A DNA stretch of 64,000 nucleotides, taken from the NCBI GenBank assembly GCA_003327435.1, contig QOQV01000005.1:1-64000 (forward strand), in the 5' to 3' direction. Each line of letters begins with the position of its first letter. Position 1 is the stretch's first letter. This DNA is from Ignavibacteriota bacterium (lineage in GTDB: Bacteria; Bacteroidota; Ignavibacteria; UBA10030; BY39). The notes beneath the pieces are model-generated. The model was given only the letters and a program-made list of their open reading frames with translations, did not search any database and was not told where the DNA came from. The translations under genes were made by a program, and so were the position numbers. Positions 20,506 to 31,600 of this stretch are shown here, piece after piece.

Positions 20506-20744
20506 CCGATTGGTAACGGATGATCTGCATACGCCTGAGATATGTATTTTTTTGAAACAAACTCGTGCCGTGGAACAGTTAACATTGCCTTTATGACATT
20601 TGTATCACGAATTCCCCTCTGCTGAATTTGATACTTTACCATATCATTTCTTTGGTTAAAATACTCATCCTGAAAAACAATTTTTAATCCATAAACAATG
20701 AAACCAAAGCCAATCAATAATAAAAGTTTTATATTAACTTTCAT
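20460..20744 (-). pseudogene. N-terminal remnant of protein-L-isoaspartate O-methyltransferase, fused out of frame into the PflX-like remnant
   Basis: MVKYQIQQRGIRDTNVIKAMLTVPRHEFVSKKYISQAYADHPLPIGYG matches the Pcm N-terminus; after GYG it becomes KKLKYSSIWMEL* instead of QTISQPY, and the SAM-binding fold is missing. Confidence 0.75.
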
Positions 20745-20875
20745 ATTAATTCTCTCGTTCTTATATTTAAATTAAGACTAATTACTATCAAAATCCAATT
20801 TTTTTTAGAGTATGGAACCTTTCTTTTAGACACTCGTAATATCGCCAGATTTTTCAATAATAAAAGGAGAAGATT

Positions 20876-21397
20876 ATGCATAATATTATTGGATTTATTA
20901 TTGCATATTTCATATTTGTAATTGTACACGAAGGAATGCATATTCTTATGGCTATTCCTTTTAATGAATATCAAAGTTTCGTATTCAAACTCATCGGACC
21001 TGAGGTAATTTTTAAAACACCAATTGGTGAACGGGAAGGATTAAAATGGAGTTTTATCTCGGGTGTTCCAAACATTATTACTCTAATAATTGGATACATA
21101 TTATATTACTTCCGAGAAATTTTAAATCAGACCCCAAAGCCATTAAAATCTTTATTATTTTATTTAACTGTATTCTTTCTGCTTTTTGATGCTTTCAACC
21201 TTTCGTTGGGTCCATTCATATATGGTGGTGACATTGTAGGGATTTCCATAGGCTTGGGCATAAACCAAATAATCATTCAATTTGTCTTCTTTATATTATT
21301 GGTAATCAACCGAGAAATAATTATTCAAAAAATCTTCCCTGTTTATCAGGTGAAAACAAAACATTTTCTATTCAGACCTTTAATAAAATCGAAATAG
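20876..21397 (+). CDS. Putative integral-membrane zinc metalloprotease-like protein (DUF3267/M50-like)
   Basis: 173 aa, several TM segments, HEGMH (HExxH) in TM1 and a distal FDAFNLSLGPFIYGGD segment. Confidence 0.6.
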   Translation: MHNIIGFIIAYFIFVIVHEGMHILMAIPFNEYQSFVFKLIGPEVIFKTPIGEREGLKWSFISGVPNIITLIIGYILYYFREILNQTPKPLKSLLFYLTVFFLLFDAFNLSLGPFIYGGDIVGISIGLGINQIIIQFVFFILLVINREIIIQKIFPVYQVKTKHFLFRPLIKSK

Positions 21398-21478
21398 CAT
21401 ATATATAATCAAAACACAATTGTAACTATCCAATTTTGAGCTCACGATGTAATATTTTATATTTCAAATAAAATATTA

Positions 21479-23539
21479 ATGAAAAAACAAAATAAATTTA
21501 TCAATAAACTTATCAACGAAAAAAGTCCTTACCTGCTTCAACACGCACACAATCCAGTCGATTGGTATCCATGGAATGAAGAAGCTTTTACAAGAGCTAA
21601 ATTAGAAAATAAACCAATCTTCCTCTCGATTGGATACTCAACCTGTCACTGGTGCCATGTAATGGAAAAAGAAAGTTTTGAAGATGAAAATGTCGCAAAT
21701 ATTCTAAACAAGTATTTTATCTCCATCAAGGTTGACCGCGAGGAAAGACCCGATATCGATATGATATATATGAATTTCTGTATGATGTTAACTGGTTCAG
21801 GTGGTTGGCCCTTAACAATTTTTATGACGCCTGACAAAAAACCATTTTACGCTGGCACATATTTTCCAAAAGAAAACAAATACGGCAGGATTGGATTAGT
21901 AGAACTTCTCCTGAAAATTGTCGACCTGTGGAAAAATGATCATAAATCTATTATTGATTCATCCGAACAAATTTTCAATCTTCTAAATCAACCAACTACA
22001 AAACAAGTCAAAGAAGAAAACCTGAATCCACAAATTCTTAAAGAGGCATACCATACTTTTAAAAATAGATACGACAGCATCAACGGCGGCTTCGGTACAA
22101 GTCCTAAATTCCCAACACCACATAATTATATTTTCCTTCTTCGATATTATCACCACACGGGCGATAAATTGGCTTTACAAATGGTGGAACATTCTGCAAC
22201 AAAAATGAGATTAGGAGGGATATTTGATCAAATAGGTTATGGATTTCATAGATATTCAACTGATGAAAACTGGCTTGTGCCTCACTTTGAAAAAATGCTA
22301 TATGATCAGGCATTAATGGCATATATGTATATTGAGTTATATCAAATAACCAAAAATAATTTTTATAAAAATGTAGTAGAAGAAATTTTCGAATATGTAC
22401 TGAGAGATATGACGGGTGAAAATGGTGGTTTTTTTTCAGCAGAAGACGCAGACAGCGAAGGAAAAGAAGGAAAATTCTATCTCTGGAAATATGAAGAATT
22501 AAAAAGTATTTTAGGAAATGAGGCAAATATCTTTATTGATGTATTCAATGTAACTGAAAACGGAAATTTTCATAGTGAATTACATTCACATGGGGAAAAC
22601 ATCTTATATCTGAAAAAAACATTGCATGAAATAGCGTCTGAAAAAAAGATCACAGAATCTAAAATTGAAAAAATTCGCAAGATATTATTTGATTACAGGA
22701 AAAAACGGATTCCACCATTAAAAGATGATAAAATACTAACTGATTGGAATGGATTAATGATTGCAGCGATGGCATATGCTGCACGGGTTTTTAAATCGGA
22801 AAAATATCTTCAAACAGCATCTAATGCTACAAAGTTTATATTGGATAATATGATAAAACAAAATGGATGCCTTTACCATAGATATCGCGATAAAGATATT
22901 AGTTTCGAGGGTAATTTAGATGATTATGCATTTTTGATATGGGGACTATTGGAATTATATCAGTCCAGTTTTGAAGTGAAATACTTAAAGGAAGCAATTA
23001 CTCTGCAGGATACGCAAATTAAAAAATTCTGGGATGATACTGATGGGGGTTTTTTCTTTACAGAAAAGAAACAAACTGAAGATTTAATTCAAAGGCACAA
23101 AGTTTGTCATGATAGCGCTATTCCCTCTGGAAATTCAATATCACTAAATAATTTGTTAAAACTTTACTATATCACTGGAAATACAGTTTATCTTGAGTAC
23201 TCACATAAATTAATTAAATATTGTGCGGGTGAGGTAAATTCATCTCCATATTACTATACAATGTTACTATCGGCTTATTTATATTTAAATTCTCCATCAC
23301 AGGAAATTGTAATTGTTGGCAACAAGAATGAAGCAGAAGCAATCATAAACATTATAAATCAAAAGTATAATCCATATCGGATTATAATTTTAAAATCTGA
23401 AGAAGAAGGTTTCGATGAAATTGCTCCATTCACAACGGAGATGAAAAAAATCCAGAACAAACCGACGGTTTATATTTGTGAAAACTTTACCTGCAAATTA
23501 CCAGTCAATACAATTGAGGAAGTGGAGAAGATTATATAA
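21479..23539 (+). CDS. Thioredoxin domain-containing protein, DUF255/YyaL (SSP411) family
   Basis: 686 aa; [69 protein letters not shown]. Confidence 0.95.
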   Translation: MKKQNKFINKLINEKSPYLLQHAHNPVDWYPWNEEAFTRAKLENKPIFLSIGYSTCHWCHVMEKESFEDENVANILNKYFISIKVDREERPDIDMIYMNFCMMLTGSGGWPLTIFMTPDKKPFYAGTYFPKENKYGRIGLVELLLKIVDLWKNDHKSIIDSSEQIFNLLNQPTTKQVKEENLNPQILKEAYHTFKNRYDSINGGFGTSPKFPTPHNYIFLLRYYHHTGDKLALQMVEHSATKMRLGGIFDQIGYGFHRYSTDENWLVPHFEKMLYDQALMAYMYIELYQITKNNFYKNVVEEIFEYVLRDMTGENGGFFSAEDADSEGKEGKFYLWKYEELKSILGNEANIFIDVFNVTENGNFHSELHSHGENILYLKKTLHEIASEKKITESKIEKIRKILFDYRKKRIPPLKDDKILTDWNGLMIAAMAYAARVFKSEKYLQTASNATKFILDNMIKQNGCLYHRYRDKDISFEGNLDDYAFLIWGLLELYQSSFEVKYLKEAITLQDTQIKKFWDDTDGGFFFTEKKQTEDLIQRHKVCHDSAIPSGNSISLNNLLKLYYITGNTVYLEYSHKLIKYCAGEVNSSPYYYTMLLSAYLYLNSPSQEIVIVGNKNEAEAIINIINQKYNPYRIIILKSEEEGFDEIAPFTTEMKKIQNKPTVYICENFTCKLPVNTIEEVEKII

Positions 23540-23540
23540 A

Positions 23541-25283
23541 TTATTTTGCTTTCGTTGGTGCTAATTTGAACGGCATATGCGGTGTCAGTTTAAACTTTAT
23601 CGTATGATTTCGCTCTCCAAAATAACTAATATCACCAGTTGATATAATTTCCTGTTCCTCAATACCTTCCACAGCACCGTTTATCTTCCGCGAAACTGGA
23701 TTATAACAAAATTCAAGACCTTTTGCTTCTCCCTTGGATAAATCAAGCCAGCTATTAAAAACCATAGTACCAATCTTATAATTTTGTTTAATTGAAATTG
23801 TAATTGGAATACTCAAAGAACTCATCATAGGAATTTTCAATTTTACTGGTGATTCAATTATGCCATCCTTATTCCAATCGGCAATTTTTTCAACAAAATT
23901 CTGTCCACCAGCATCCACAAAAATCTCAAAACTTAAAGGAGAAACATTATTTTTTTCATTCCTCGCTGTATAATTAGTTATTCCATTAATTCTTGTAATT
24001 TCTAAATATAATTCTCTATCCCTTCTTGATGGTTGGGTAATGTTCGCTGAAAATAGATTATTCCTTACATTAAAACCTTTTTCATTATTATAAAATACCA
24101 GCAGGAATTTTTTCGTGCCAATAAGATAATCGATGTTTAAATATGCGTAGATTCTACCTTTCAAGGATTCGATTAATTTATTATATGCATTAGCTTTGTA
24201 AATATAATAACTGTTTTTATCGTTGCCTATCAATTCAATTTCTCTAAATATGGATAAAGTATCATCAACAAATTTTATTTTACCATCTATACCGGCTTCT
24301 ACAATTTCAAAATCCACATTCAACGAACCTGATAAAACCAGATATATATTGGGAATCAATTTCTCGTGTAATTTTAGATTATCAGGCGTAAAAGTTTTAT
24401 CCATCCCGACATTACCTGTTATACTAAATGTACCACTAACATCAAATGGTCCAAGGGAAAATTCAATTCCCGTTTCCCACTCTAAATTTTTATAATATTT
24501 TTTCTGAACACTGCTTTTAAAGTTATCATCAATTACTTTTTCATTGAACAAAAACAAGTCCATTTGATTTTGAAAAGGTTTATTAAAAATCCTGTCCTGA
24601 AAATAAAGTGCAGGTATGTTCTCTTTAAAAATTCTAACTTTAACCTCAAATTTTGATAATGTTGAAACATAAAGAGCAGAATTTTTTTCCTCTGCATTAA
24701 GCTCCGTATTTGATAAAATCTCCAAACCAAGATTATCATCCCCAAAAGATTCAGACCACTCTTTATTATTTTTAATTGGCCATGGCTCCTGCGGTGTTCC
24801 TGATTTTAATGCAGATTGAATTTCGTCATCTGTTAAAATACCACAGGGAGTAATTCTGAGCTCTTGAGGCATAATCTTATCACTCGAAAGTTCAAGTATT
24901 TTAGTTTGCTTCTCGATAAGTTCGTATGGATAATTAAGTTCACCAATTATTATTTCATTTTGATCATCTTTCAATGAATATCCCCATTCATTTAATTTCC
25001 TTTCGATCTCATTAACATCCTTTAAAAACTTTTCAGCAGGTATTGTTCTCCCATTCTTCAATTTTATATTATCATTGGAATTAACACGAAAATCTTCAAA
25101 CGAAAAAGGAATAAACGGTATTGGTTTCAACTTTCGGAATTTAAATTCTTTGCTATGCAAACTTATAACTTGCCTATTCTTAAATTTAACAACATCCTGA
25201 AGTTTTAACTGAGGTTGAAGAGGTTGGGCATAAATCAATGCTTCAAAAAATAAAAAGAGGAAAATTAATATTCGATTTATCAT
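23541..25283 (-). CDS. Secreted protein of unknown function
   Basis: 580 aa with N-terminal signal peptide (MINRILIFLFLFFEALIYAQPL); no family recognised. Confidence 0.75.
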   Translation of the reverse strand: MINRILIFLFLFFEALIYAQPLQPQLKLQDVVKFKNRQVISLHSKEFKFRKLKPIPFIPFSFEDFRVNSNDNIKLKNGRTIPAEKFLKDVNEIERKLNEWGYSLKDDQNEIIIGELNYPYELIEKQTKILELSSDKIMPQELRITPCGILTDDEIQSALKSGTPQEPWPIKNNKEWSESFGDDNLGLEILSNTELNAEEKNSALYVSTLSKFEVKVRIFKENIPALYFQDRIFNKPFQNQMDLFLFNEKVIDDNFKSSVQKKYYKNLEWETGIEFSLGPFDVSGTFSITGNVGMDKTFTPDNLKLHEKLIPNIYLVLSGSLNVDFEIVEAGIDGKIKFVDDTLSIFREIELIGNDKNSYYIYKANAYNKLIESLKGRIYAYLNIDYLIGTKKFLLVFYNNEKGFNVRNNLFSANITQPSRRDRELYLEITRINGITNYTARNEKNNVSPLSFEIFVDAGGQNFVEKIADWNKDGIIESPVKLKIPMMSSLSIPITISIKQNYKIGTMVFNSWLDLSKGEAKGLEFCYNPVSRKINGAVEGIEEQEIISTGDISYFGERNHTIKFKLTPHMPFKLAPTKAK

Positions 25284-25463
25284 ATATTCAACCCTTAAAT
25301 TATTAAAAATTTACACGAATACAGGGATAAAATTAATAAAAATTTTGAAATTTTAAAACATACATAGAATTGAAAGCGTAACGGTCGATGATTGAATAAA
25401 ATTGTTAATTTTGTTTTAAGAGTTCATTTTATTAAATTAATTTCAACAAATTTATTGCCTGAA

Positions 25464-26396
25464 ATGAAAATTAAAATAACATTATTTATATTCGTCTTAT
25501 ACACAAACTTATTTGCGACTAACAACAAGACATTTAATTTTTTATTGAATGATGCGGGAGCGAGATCCGCTGCTTTAGGTGGAAACACCATTATACTTGA
25601 AGATGATCCAAATGTTACTTTTTATAATCCTGCATCGATTGTACGAATTTCTAATCAGCAAATATCTTTCGGATACTTCAAACACTTACTCGATATTAAC
25701 GCTGGCCATGCAAGTTATGTAAGATACATTGAAGATTTTGGATATGTTGGAGCAGGAATCCTTTACACTAATTACGGTGAATTTGATAGACGAAATGAAT
25801 TTGGAGATATTTTAGGAAACTTTTCTGCTTATGATTTTTCCCTATCGGTTGCTTATGCTAATGCTTTAACTGAAAATATCTCATATGGCGGTGGATTAAA
25901 ATTTATATACTCAAAAATTGATAGATACTCTTCCACAGCTATGGCTGTTGATCTGGGGGCTCTGTACACAATCACACCAGGTAAATTTTATATTGCCGCA
26001 AGTTTAACGAACTTAGGTACACAATTAAACCCATATGTTCACACGCGAGAAAATTTACCAACAGATTTTACAATAGGAGCAACTATTAAACCAGAGCATC
26101 TACCACTTGTACTAAATATCAGTTTTAGTAAATTATTTACTACTCGTGACAATTTTATTTCTCATTTCAAAGCATTCAGTTTGGGTGGAGAATTTACAGT
26201 AAGTCCAAATGTTTTTTTACGCTTTGGGTACAACAATGAGAAAAGACAGGAGCTTAAAATTGGTAATACATCTGGATTGGCTGGTTTTTCAGCTGGATTG
26301 GGTTTTAAACTGGAACAGTATAAACTGGATTACGCTTACAACTCTCTTGGGAAAGTCGGGGGATATCATAGAATAACTTTGGGATTATTTTTTTAA
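25464..26396 (+). CDS. PorQ/UPF0164-like outer-membrane beta-barrel protein (start revised to MKIKITLFIFVLYTNLFA)
   Basis: FLLNDAGARSAALGGNTIILEDDPNVTFYNPASI and repeated beta-strand pattern ending in GGYHRITLGLFF. Confidence 0.75.
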   Translation: MKIKITLFIFVLYTNLFATNNKTFNFLLNDAGARSAALGGNTIILEDDPNVTFYNPASIVRISNQQISFGYFKHLLDINAGHASYVRYIEDFGYVGAGILYTNYGEFDRRNEFGDILGNFSAYDFSLSVAYANALTENISYGGGLKFIYSKIDRYSSTAMAVDLGALYTITPGKFYIAASLTNLGTQLNPYVHTRENLPTDFTIGATIKPEHLPLVLNISFSKLFTTRDNFISHFKAFSLGGEFTVSPNVFLRFGYNNEKRQELKIGNTSGLAGFSAGLGFKLEQYKLDYAYNSLGKVGGYHRITLGLFF

Positions 26397-26401
26397 ATAA
26401 C

Positions 26402-28621
26402 TTACTTTAGAATTATCTGACCATCCTGATAAACTTTTACCCAATATCCTTTACCAGGAAGAATTATAGTTGTTGGCAAATATCCACTTTCATATCCATA
26501 AAAACTGCTACTTAATAAATTTTCTGGAATTGTCCGAATATCAACCACATTAATTTGATGATTTAAACCACCAATTAAATTCCATCCAGTTTTTACACTT
26601 ATTATGATGCTATCCATTTCCAAACCATTAATATTGTATGTTCTGGCTGAATTAAATTTCAACCAGTATCCGAGTCCATTGTAAATACTATCAGATTGTA
26701 CATATCCGTTATCGTATCTAAAAGCGTTCGATGTTGCATCTGGGAACAAGAAAGTTTTCCTATTGTCGATTACATTAACTGGTAAAGATATCAGATTCCA
26801 TCCTGTATTTACATTAACTGTTGCGGTATATTGTTGTGAACTTTTTGCAAATGATAAAATTTGTAGGTCATCAACATAAAATCCATCTGCAGTAGTTGAA
26901 CCATCACTCTTAAAATAAAATCTTAATTGAATATTTTTATTTTGAAGATTACTTATATCGATTTCCTCATTTACCCAGGAGTTTTGGATTCCATTGTAAA
27001 CGGGTTGGTTTATTGGCTGGAATGTCCCAAAACTATTTATGGTATATTTACCTGATAATGGTATCCAGCTTGCACCATAATTTGTACTTGCCATTACCTG
27101 GACATAGTCGTAACCAAGTTCCAGGTTCCATTTTGCAGAAAATCTCAGCAATGAACCAAGCTGATCAGGCAATTGAATCGTATCTTTAAGTGTAAGTGTA
27201 TTCGTTACACTATTAGGATAATTACCACCTGGTGAATCAGTCATTGAGAATGGTGCTGACACATAGCTGCTGCTTGTTAAACCCCATAAGGAATTTGAAA
27301 TCCAGTGAGAATTGTTGGAAAAATCATCTGAGAAAATGGCGGTTTGATTTGCTATAAAATAACGGAAATATTCTGATGGTGGAACTGTTCCGGGTGGATT
27401 AATCCCGCTTCCGCCAGCAGGCAATGTTTCAATCACTTTGCCTTCTTCATCTTGTACAGCAATGTAATATTCCACAATACTACCTAATTGTTGAGAAGGA
27501 ATGATAAATTGATATTGTTGTCCGGATGGACCATCTGCATCGATAGCGAAAGCAAAATTACCAAAACCCTGACCTGTATTCACACGATAATATAAACGTG
27601 GTTGTGCAATACCGGTTCCTATTCCAGAATTGCTCTGAATATTAACATTAATAGTATCAGGTAAAGTATTACTTTTTGAGGATACAGGATTATGAGTAAA
27701 TTGGATTTTTAAATTCATAGCATATTTTGCTGTGGTAATTATTGCCGATTTAGCTAACTTAAAAAAGTAATTCTGATTTATGTATTGAAATCGGTCGTTA
27801 GATGTGTGATAATTTGGATTAAAATCAAATTCATCGTCTTCAATAACAAGGATTGCACCATAATTTTTATTAAGAAAGGATTGTTGATCACTATTTGCCT
27901 GCATATTTACAAGGACCGGAATGAGATCAATATTATAGAGATAAAGGTTCTGAATAAAATCATTTGCAATTTGATTTGTATTTGCGATATTTGAGGTATA
28001 GACAGTAATCAATTTATCATTATCACTATCGTAACCAATCATATCCAGATTTATCACACCTAAAATTGAATCTCCTCTGGTTCTGGCTTGAGTCGCATAA
28101 TAATTACTTCCTACAAGTCCCTGTTCTTCTTCATCAAATGTTATAAATTTTAGAGTATAGAACAAATTATATTTCGAAAGCACCCTTGCACACTCGATCA
28201 CTGCAGCAGTACCACTTGCGTTATCATCGGCACCCGGAGCATTAGAACTTGCAGGCAAATCGTCATAATGAGAAGAAATAATATAATATCTATTTGGATA
28301 CACAGAACCAGTTTTTGTGCCGATCACATTTGTACCTGTTGAACTGAAATTTTCATAAGTGGTAGTTAAACCAAATGAATTAAACTTTTCATAAATGTAT
28401 TCAGCAGCCTTTTGATTCCCTGATTGCGTTTTATATCGAGAAGTGATTGTATACGGTGATCCTCCTATGACACAACTTGTATCTCCAGACAATTGCCTGA
28501 TATATAATTTTAAACTATCTAAAGATACATCGTTTGCGATTTGTTGTACAATAGAATATTGGCTTAAGCTAAAGCTTTTAACAAAAACTAATATTAAAAT
28601 AAATTTTATAATATTTTTCAT
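26402..28621 (-). CDS. Secreted M28-family aminopeptidase with C-terminal double GWNL/GYW module
   Basis: 739 aa; YYIISSHYDDLPASSNAPGADDNASGTAAVIECARVL and TFDEEEQGLVGSNYYA (M28 zinc ligands); no NYPNPFN domain. Confidence 0.88.
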   Translation of the reverse strand: MKNIIKFILILVFVKSFSLSQYSIVQQIANDVSLDSLKLYIRQLSGDTSCVIGGSPYTITSRYKTQSGNQKAAEYIYEKFNSFGLTTTYENFSSTGTNVIGTKTGSVYPNRYYIISSHYDDLPASSNAPGADDNASGTAAVIECARVLSKYNLFYTLKFITFDEEEQGLVGSNYYATQARTRGDSILGVINLDMIGYDSDNDKLITVYTSNIANTNQIANDFIQNLYLYNIDLIPVLVNMQANSDQQSFLNKNYGAILVIEDDEFDFNPNYHTSNDRFQYINQNYFFKLAKSAIITTAKYAMNLKIQFTHNPVSSKSNTLPDTINVNIQSNSGIGTGIAQPRLYYRVNTGQGFGNFAFAIDADGPSGQQYQFIIPSQQLGSIVEYYIAVQDEEGKVIETLPAGGSGINPPGTVPPSEYFRYFIANQTAIFSDDFSNNSHWISNSLWGLTSSSYVSAPFSMTDSPGGNYPNSVTNTLTLKDTIQLPDQLGSLLRFSAKWNLELGYDYVQVMASTNYGASWIPLSGKYTINSFGTFQPINQPVYNGIQNSWVNEEIDISNLQNKNIQLRFYFKSDGSTTADGFYVDDLQILSFAKSSQQYTATVNVNTGWNLISLPVNVIDNRKTFLFPDATSNAFRYDNGYVQSDSIYNGLGYWLKFNSARTYNINGLEMDSIIISVKTGWNLIGGLNHQINVVDIRTIPENLLSSSFYGYESGYLPTTIILPGKGYWVKVYQDGQIILK

Positions 28622-28675
28622 TCATTTGCCTTTCAAGTAGAAAAGAACTATATAATTGATAAATTGCTGATGAAA

Positions 28676-31600
28676 CTATTTGATTAGTATAAGTTTCCTC
28701 ACATTTGTGTATTCAGATGTTGACATCTTACAAAAATATATACCAGAGGGCAACCCGGCAGATTCAAACGAAACAGAATGGTATCCCTCCTGTTTAAATT
28801 CATTAACCAATGTAACTAACTCTTCGCCAAGAGGATTATAAATTTTAATTGTAACAAAATCGGGTTTTGGTAATTCATACTTTATTAGTGTAATTGAGTT
28901 AAACGGATTAGGATAATTTTGATGCAATAAAAATTTTTCTGGTATCGATTTTTCCTTTTCCAGATAAATTGGATTTATATGCAACAAACCTGATGGAATT
29001 TGATTTATAATTGCGGTACCACTTTTACCTTCTAAAAGTGCTACCAACGACTTTGAATCATCATATATTTCATATTTTAAGTTTTCTGGATTATCCCACG
29101 AAAGTTTTATTGGATAACTTGCATTTGTAATAATAATCATATCTTTTTTAGTATCTACTGAGCTGAAAAGATAACCACCATTACTAAATCTTACATCAAA
29201 AGCATCAGATGGTGGCAAGGGTGGTGCTGATAAATATTCCCTGATAGTTTCATCTACCTTCAAATCTGTAAAGTATAAAATTTGAACATTGCCATCGTTA
29301 TCATTGATTTGCAATTTATTAATATTGTTTAAGATTTCTTCAACGGTTTCATTTTTTGTAAAAGTTAAATTTGTTTTAATCTTCAACTTACCATTTTGAT
29401 TTACCTTAACCCAATAACCCTGCGCAGGTTTGAGAGAATCACTCATGAAATAGCCGTTTTTATACCCATAAAATGCAGATGTTATTATGCCAGGTGGTTG
29501 AGATATAACTGAGGTTGTTCTTACAGGATAACTAATATTTCCAATTAAATTCCATCCACTTTTTACCTCGACACTGTCTTCATTAAAAATTGTACCAGCG
29601 ATCCAGATTGTATGAGGAACTGTGAATTTTAACCAGTAACCTTGCATATAATTTAGCGTATCTTTTGCAATGTAACCATTATCAAACGCAAATGCAGAGG
29701 AGGCTGCACTCCCAAATATTGTAGATTTACGCCGATCATTTACTCTTAACGGAACTGACATAAGATTCCATCTTCCATCAACTTGATAATTAACCGCATT
29801 AGATGAATAATTTCCAAAATCAAGTACTCCACTCAGGTTACCTGAATTTATATATATAGAATAATTACTAATAGGCATCGTTTGTATCCAACCAGATTTT
29901 AACACCTGACTCACATTATACAATCCAAATGGTATATTTTGAAAAACATACTTGCCACTTGAATCAGTTATAGCGGAATCTTTTTTTGCACCAGTTATCA
30001 TTACTTTCCATCCAGCAAGTGGAAGATCAGTTTGATCCTTGATACCATTATTATTTACATCAAAAAATACAGTTCCCGAAATATAAGTTGACTGTTTATA
30101 CATAATAGTGACTATATCCGAATAATCCAGTGAGTCATATTCAACACCCGTAACAAATATATCTCCCAGATCATCAACTGCAATAGCCATTACCTCACCT
30201 GATGTACTGTAGGAATCATAATAATAGACAACCCATTGTAAGGTACCTGTTGAGTTGTATTTAAGAGTGACATAATTATTTTTTCCAGTCGGGTTTTCAA
30301 CTGTACCGGAAACATAGGAATTTCCCCATTGATCAACATACAAATCTTCGAGATAATCATAATCATTATAAATTCCGTTATATTTTGCTTCCCATAATTT
30401 TACTCCACCTGCCGAATATTTCAATAATAACATATCACAGAAGGAAGAACCATTTTCAGTCCAAGCACCTAAATAAATATCGCCATTTGGGATCACAGAA
30501 ATTTTTTTCGGGTAGTCATATCCATTTGACGAATTATTGTATGTCTGGATCCAGCTTTGAATACCCGAAGAATTATATTTTATCAAAACAATATCTATCC
30601 CGGTTCCAAAATTAGCACTGGCAACACTCATTATAACATTACCAAATGTATCAGCAACAACTGAGGTTGGTATATCGTTATCATTATTGGGTCCATTATA
30701 ATATTTAACCCATTCCTGAGTTCCAGCAGTATTATATTTGATTAACGCAGCATCATATTTCCCGTTGCTATTAAATACTTGCGCTGCAATAAATATATTT
30801 CCATTTTTATCCAGACAAACCGCTGTGGGGAAATCATCAAAATTATTCGAACTATTAAAATATCTTGTCCAGAGTTGTTGCCCCTGATTATTATACTTTA
30901 TTGTTACAATATCGTACTGCCCTGTTGTTGTATAACTGTAACCAACGATAATAATATTGGAAAGAGAATCAACCATTAGTTTCAACGGTCGGTCAACACT
31001 ATCGGCAGAACCATTAAATTTGGTTTGCCAAATTAAATTGCCGTTTTCACTATATTTGAGAGTTACAATATCGTCATCAGAGTTATTTGAATAACTTCTA
31101 CCTGTAACATATACATTCTTTTGCTTATCCACTCCCACGGCGATTGCTTCATCATTATCGTGATAGTCCCCATCATATCGAGCGCTCCATAAAATGCTTC
31201 CAGTGTTGCTATATTTTATGGTTATAAAATCGTACAAAGTTCCGTTATCATAACTTGTCCCAACTACATAAAGATTACCTGAATTATCAACTTTAATATC
31301 ATAAGGATAATCTTCAAACGACTCATCGTCAAAGAAATTGATATTTGCTGACCACTGTTGAACGCCAGATGTATTATATTTCAAAATCACGCCATCGTTT
31401 GCATTCTGTAAACTAAAGGCATATCCTCCAATAACCAACCCACCCAAATTATCTAATTTTAATCCAACAGCTTCAGCAGGAAATTCATTTGAGAGTGTGT
31501 AACGAATAACCCACTGTTGAGCTCCAAATGCATTGTACTTTATTGTAGTTATCTCACTATTTCCATAGATATTAAAAGATGAGCCCGTAATATACACATT

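Noticed and set aside
20741-20974. ORF 20741..20974 (-), 77 aa
   Set aside because: AT-rich, overlaps the HExxH protein gene on the opposite strand, no family resemblance.
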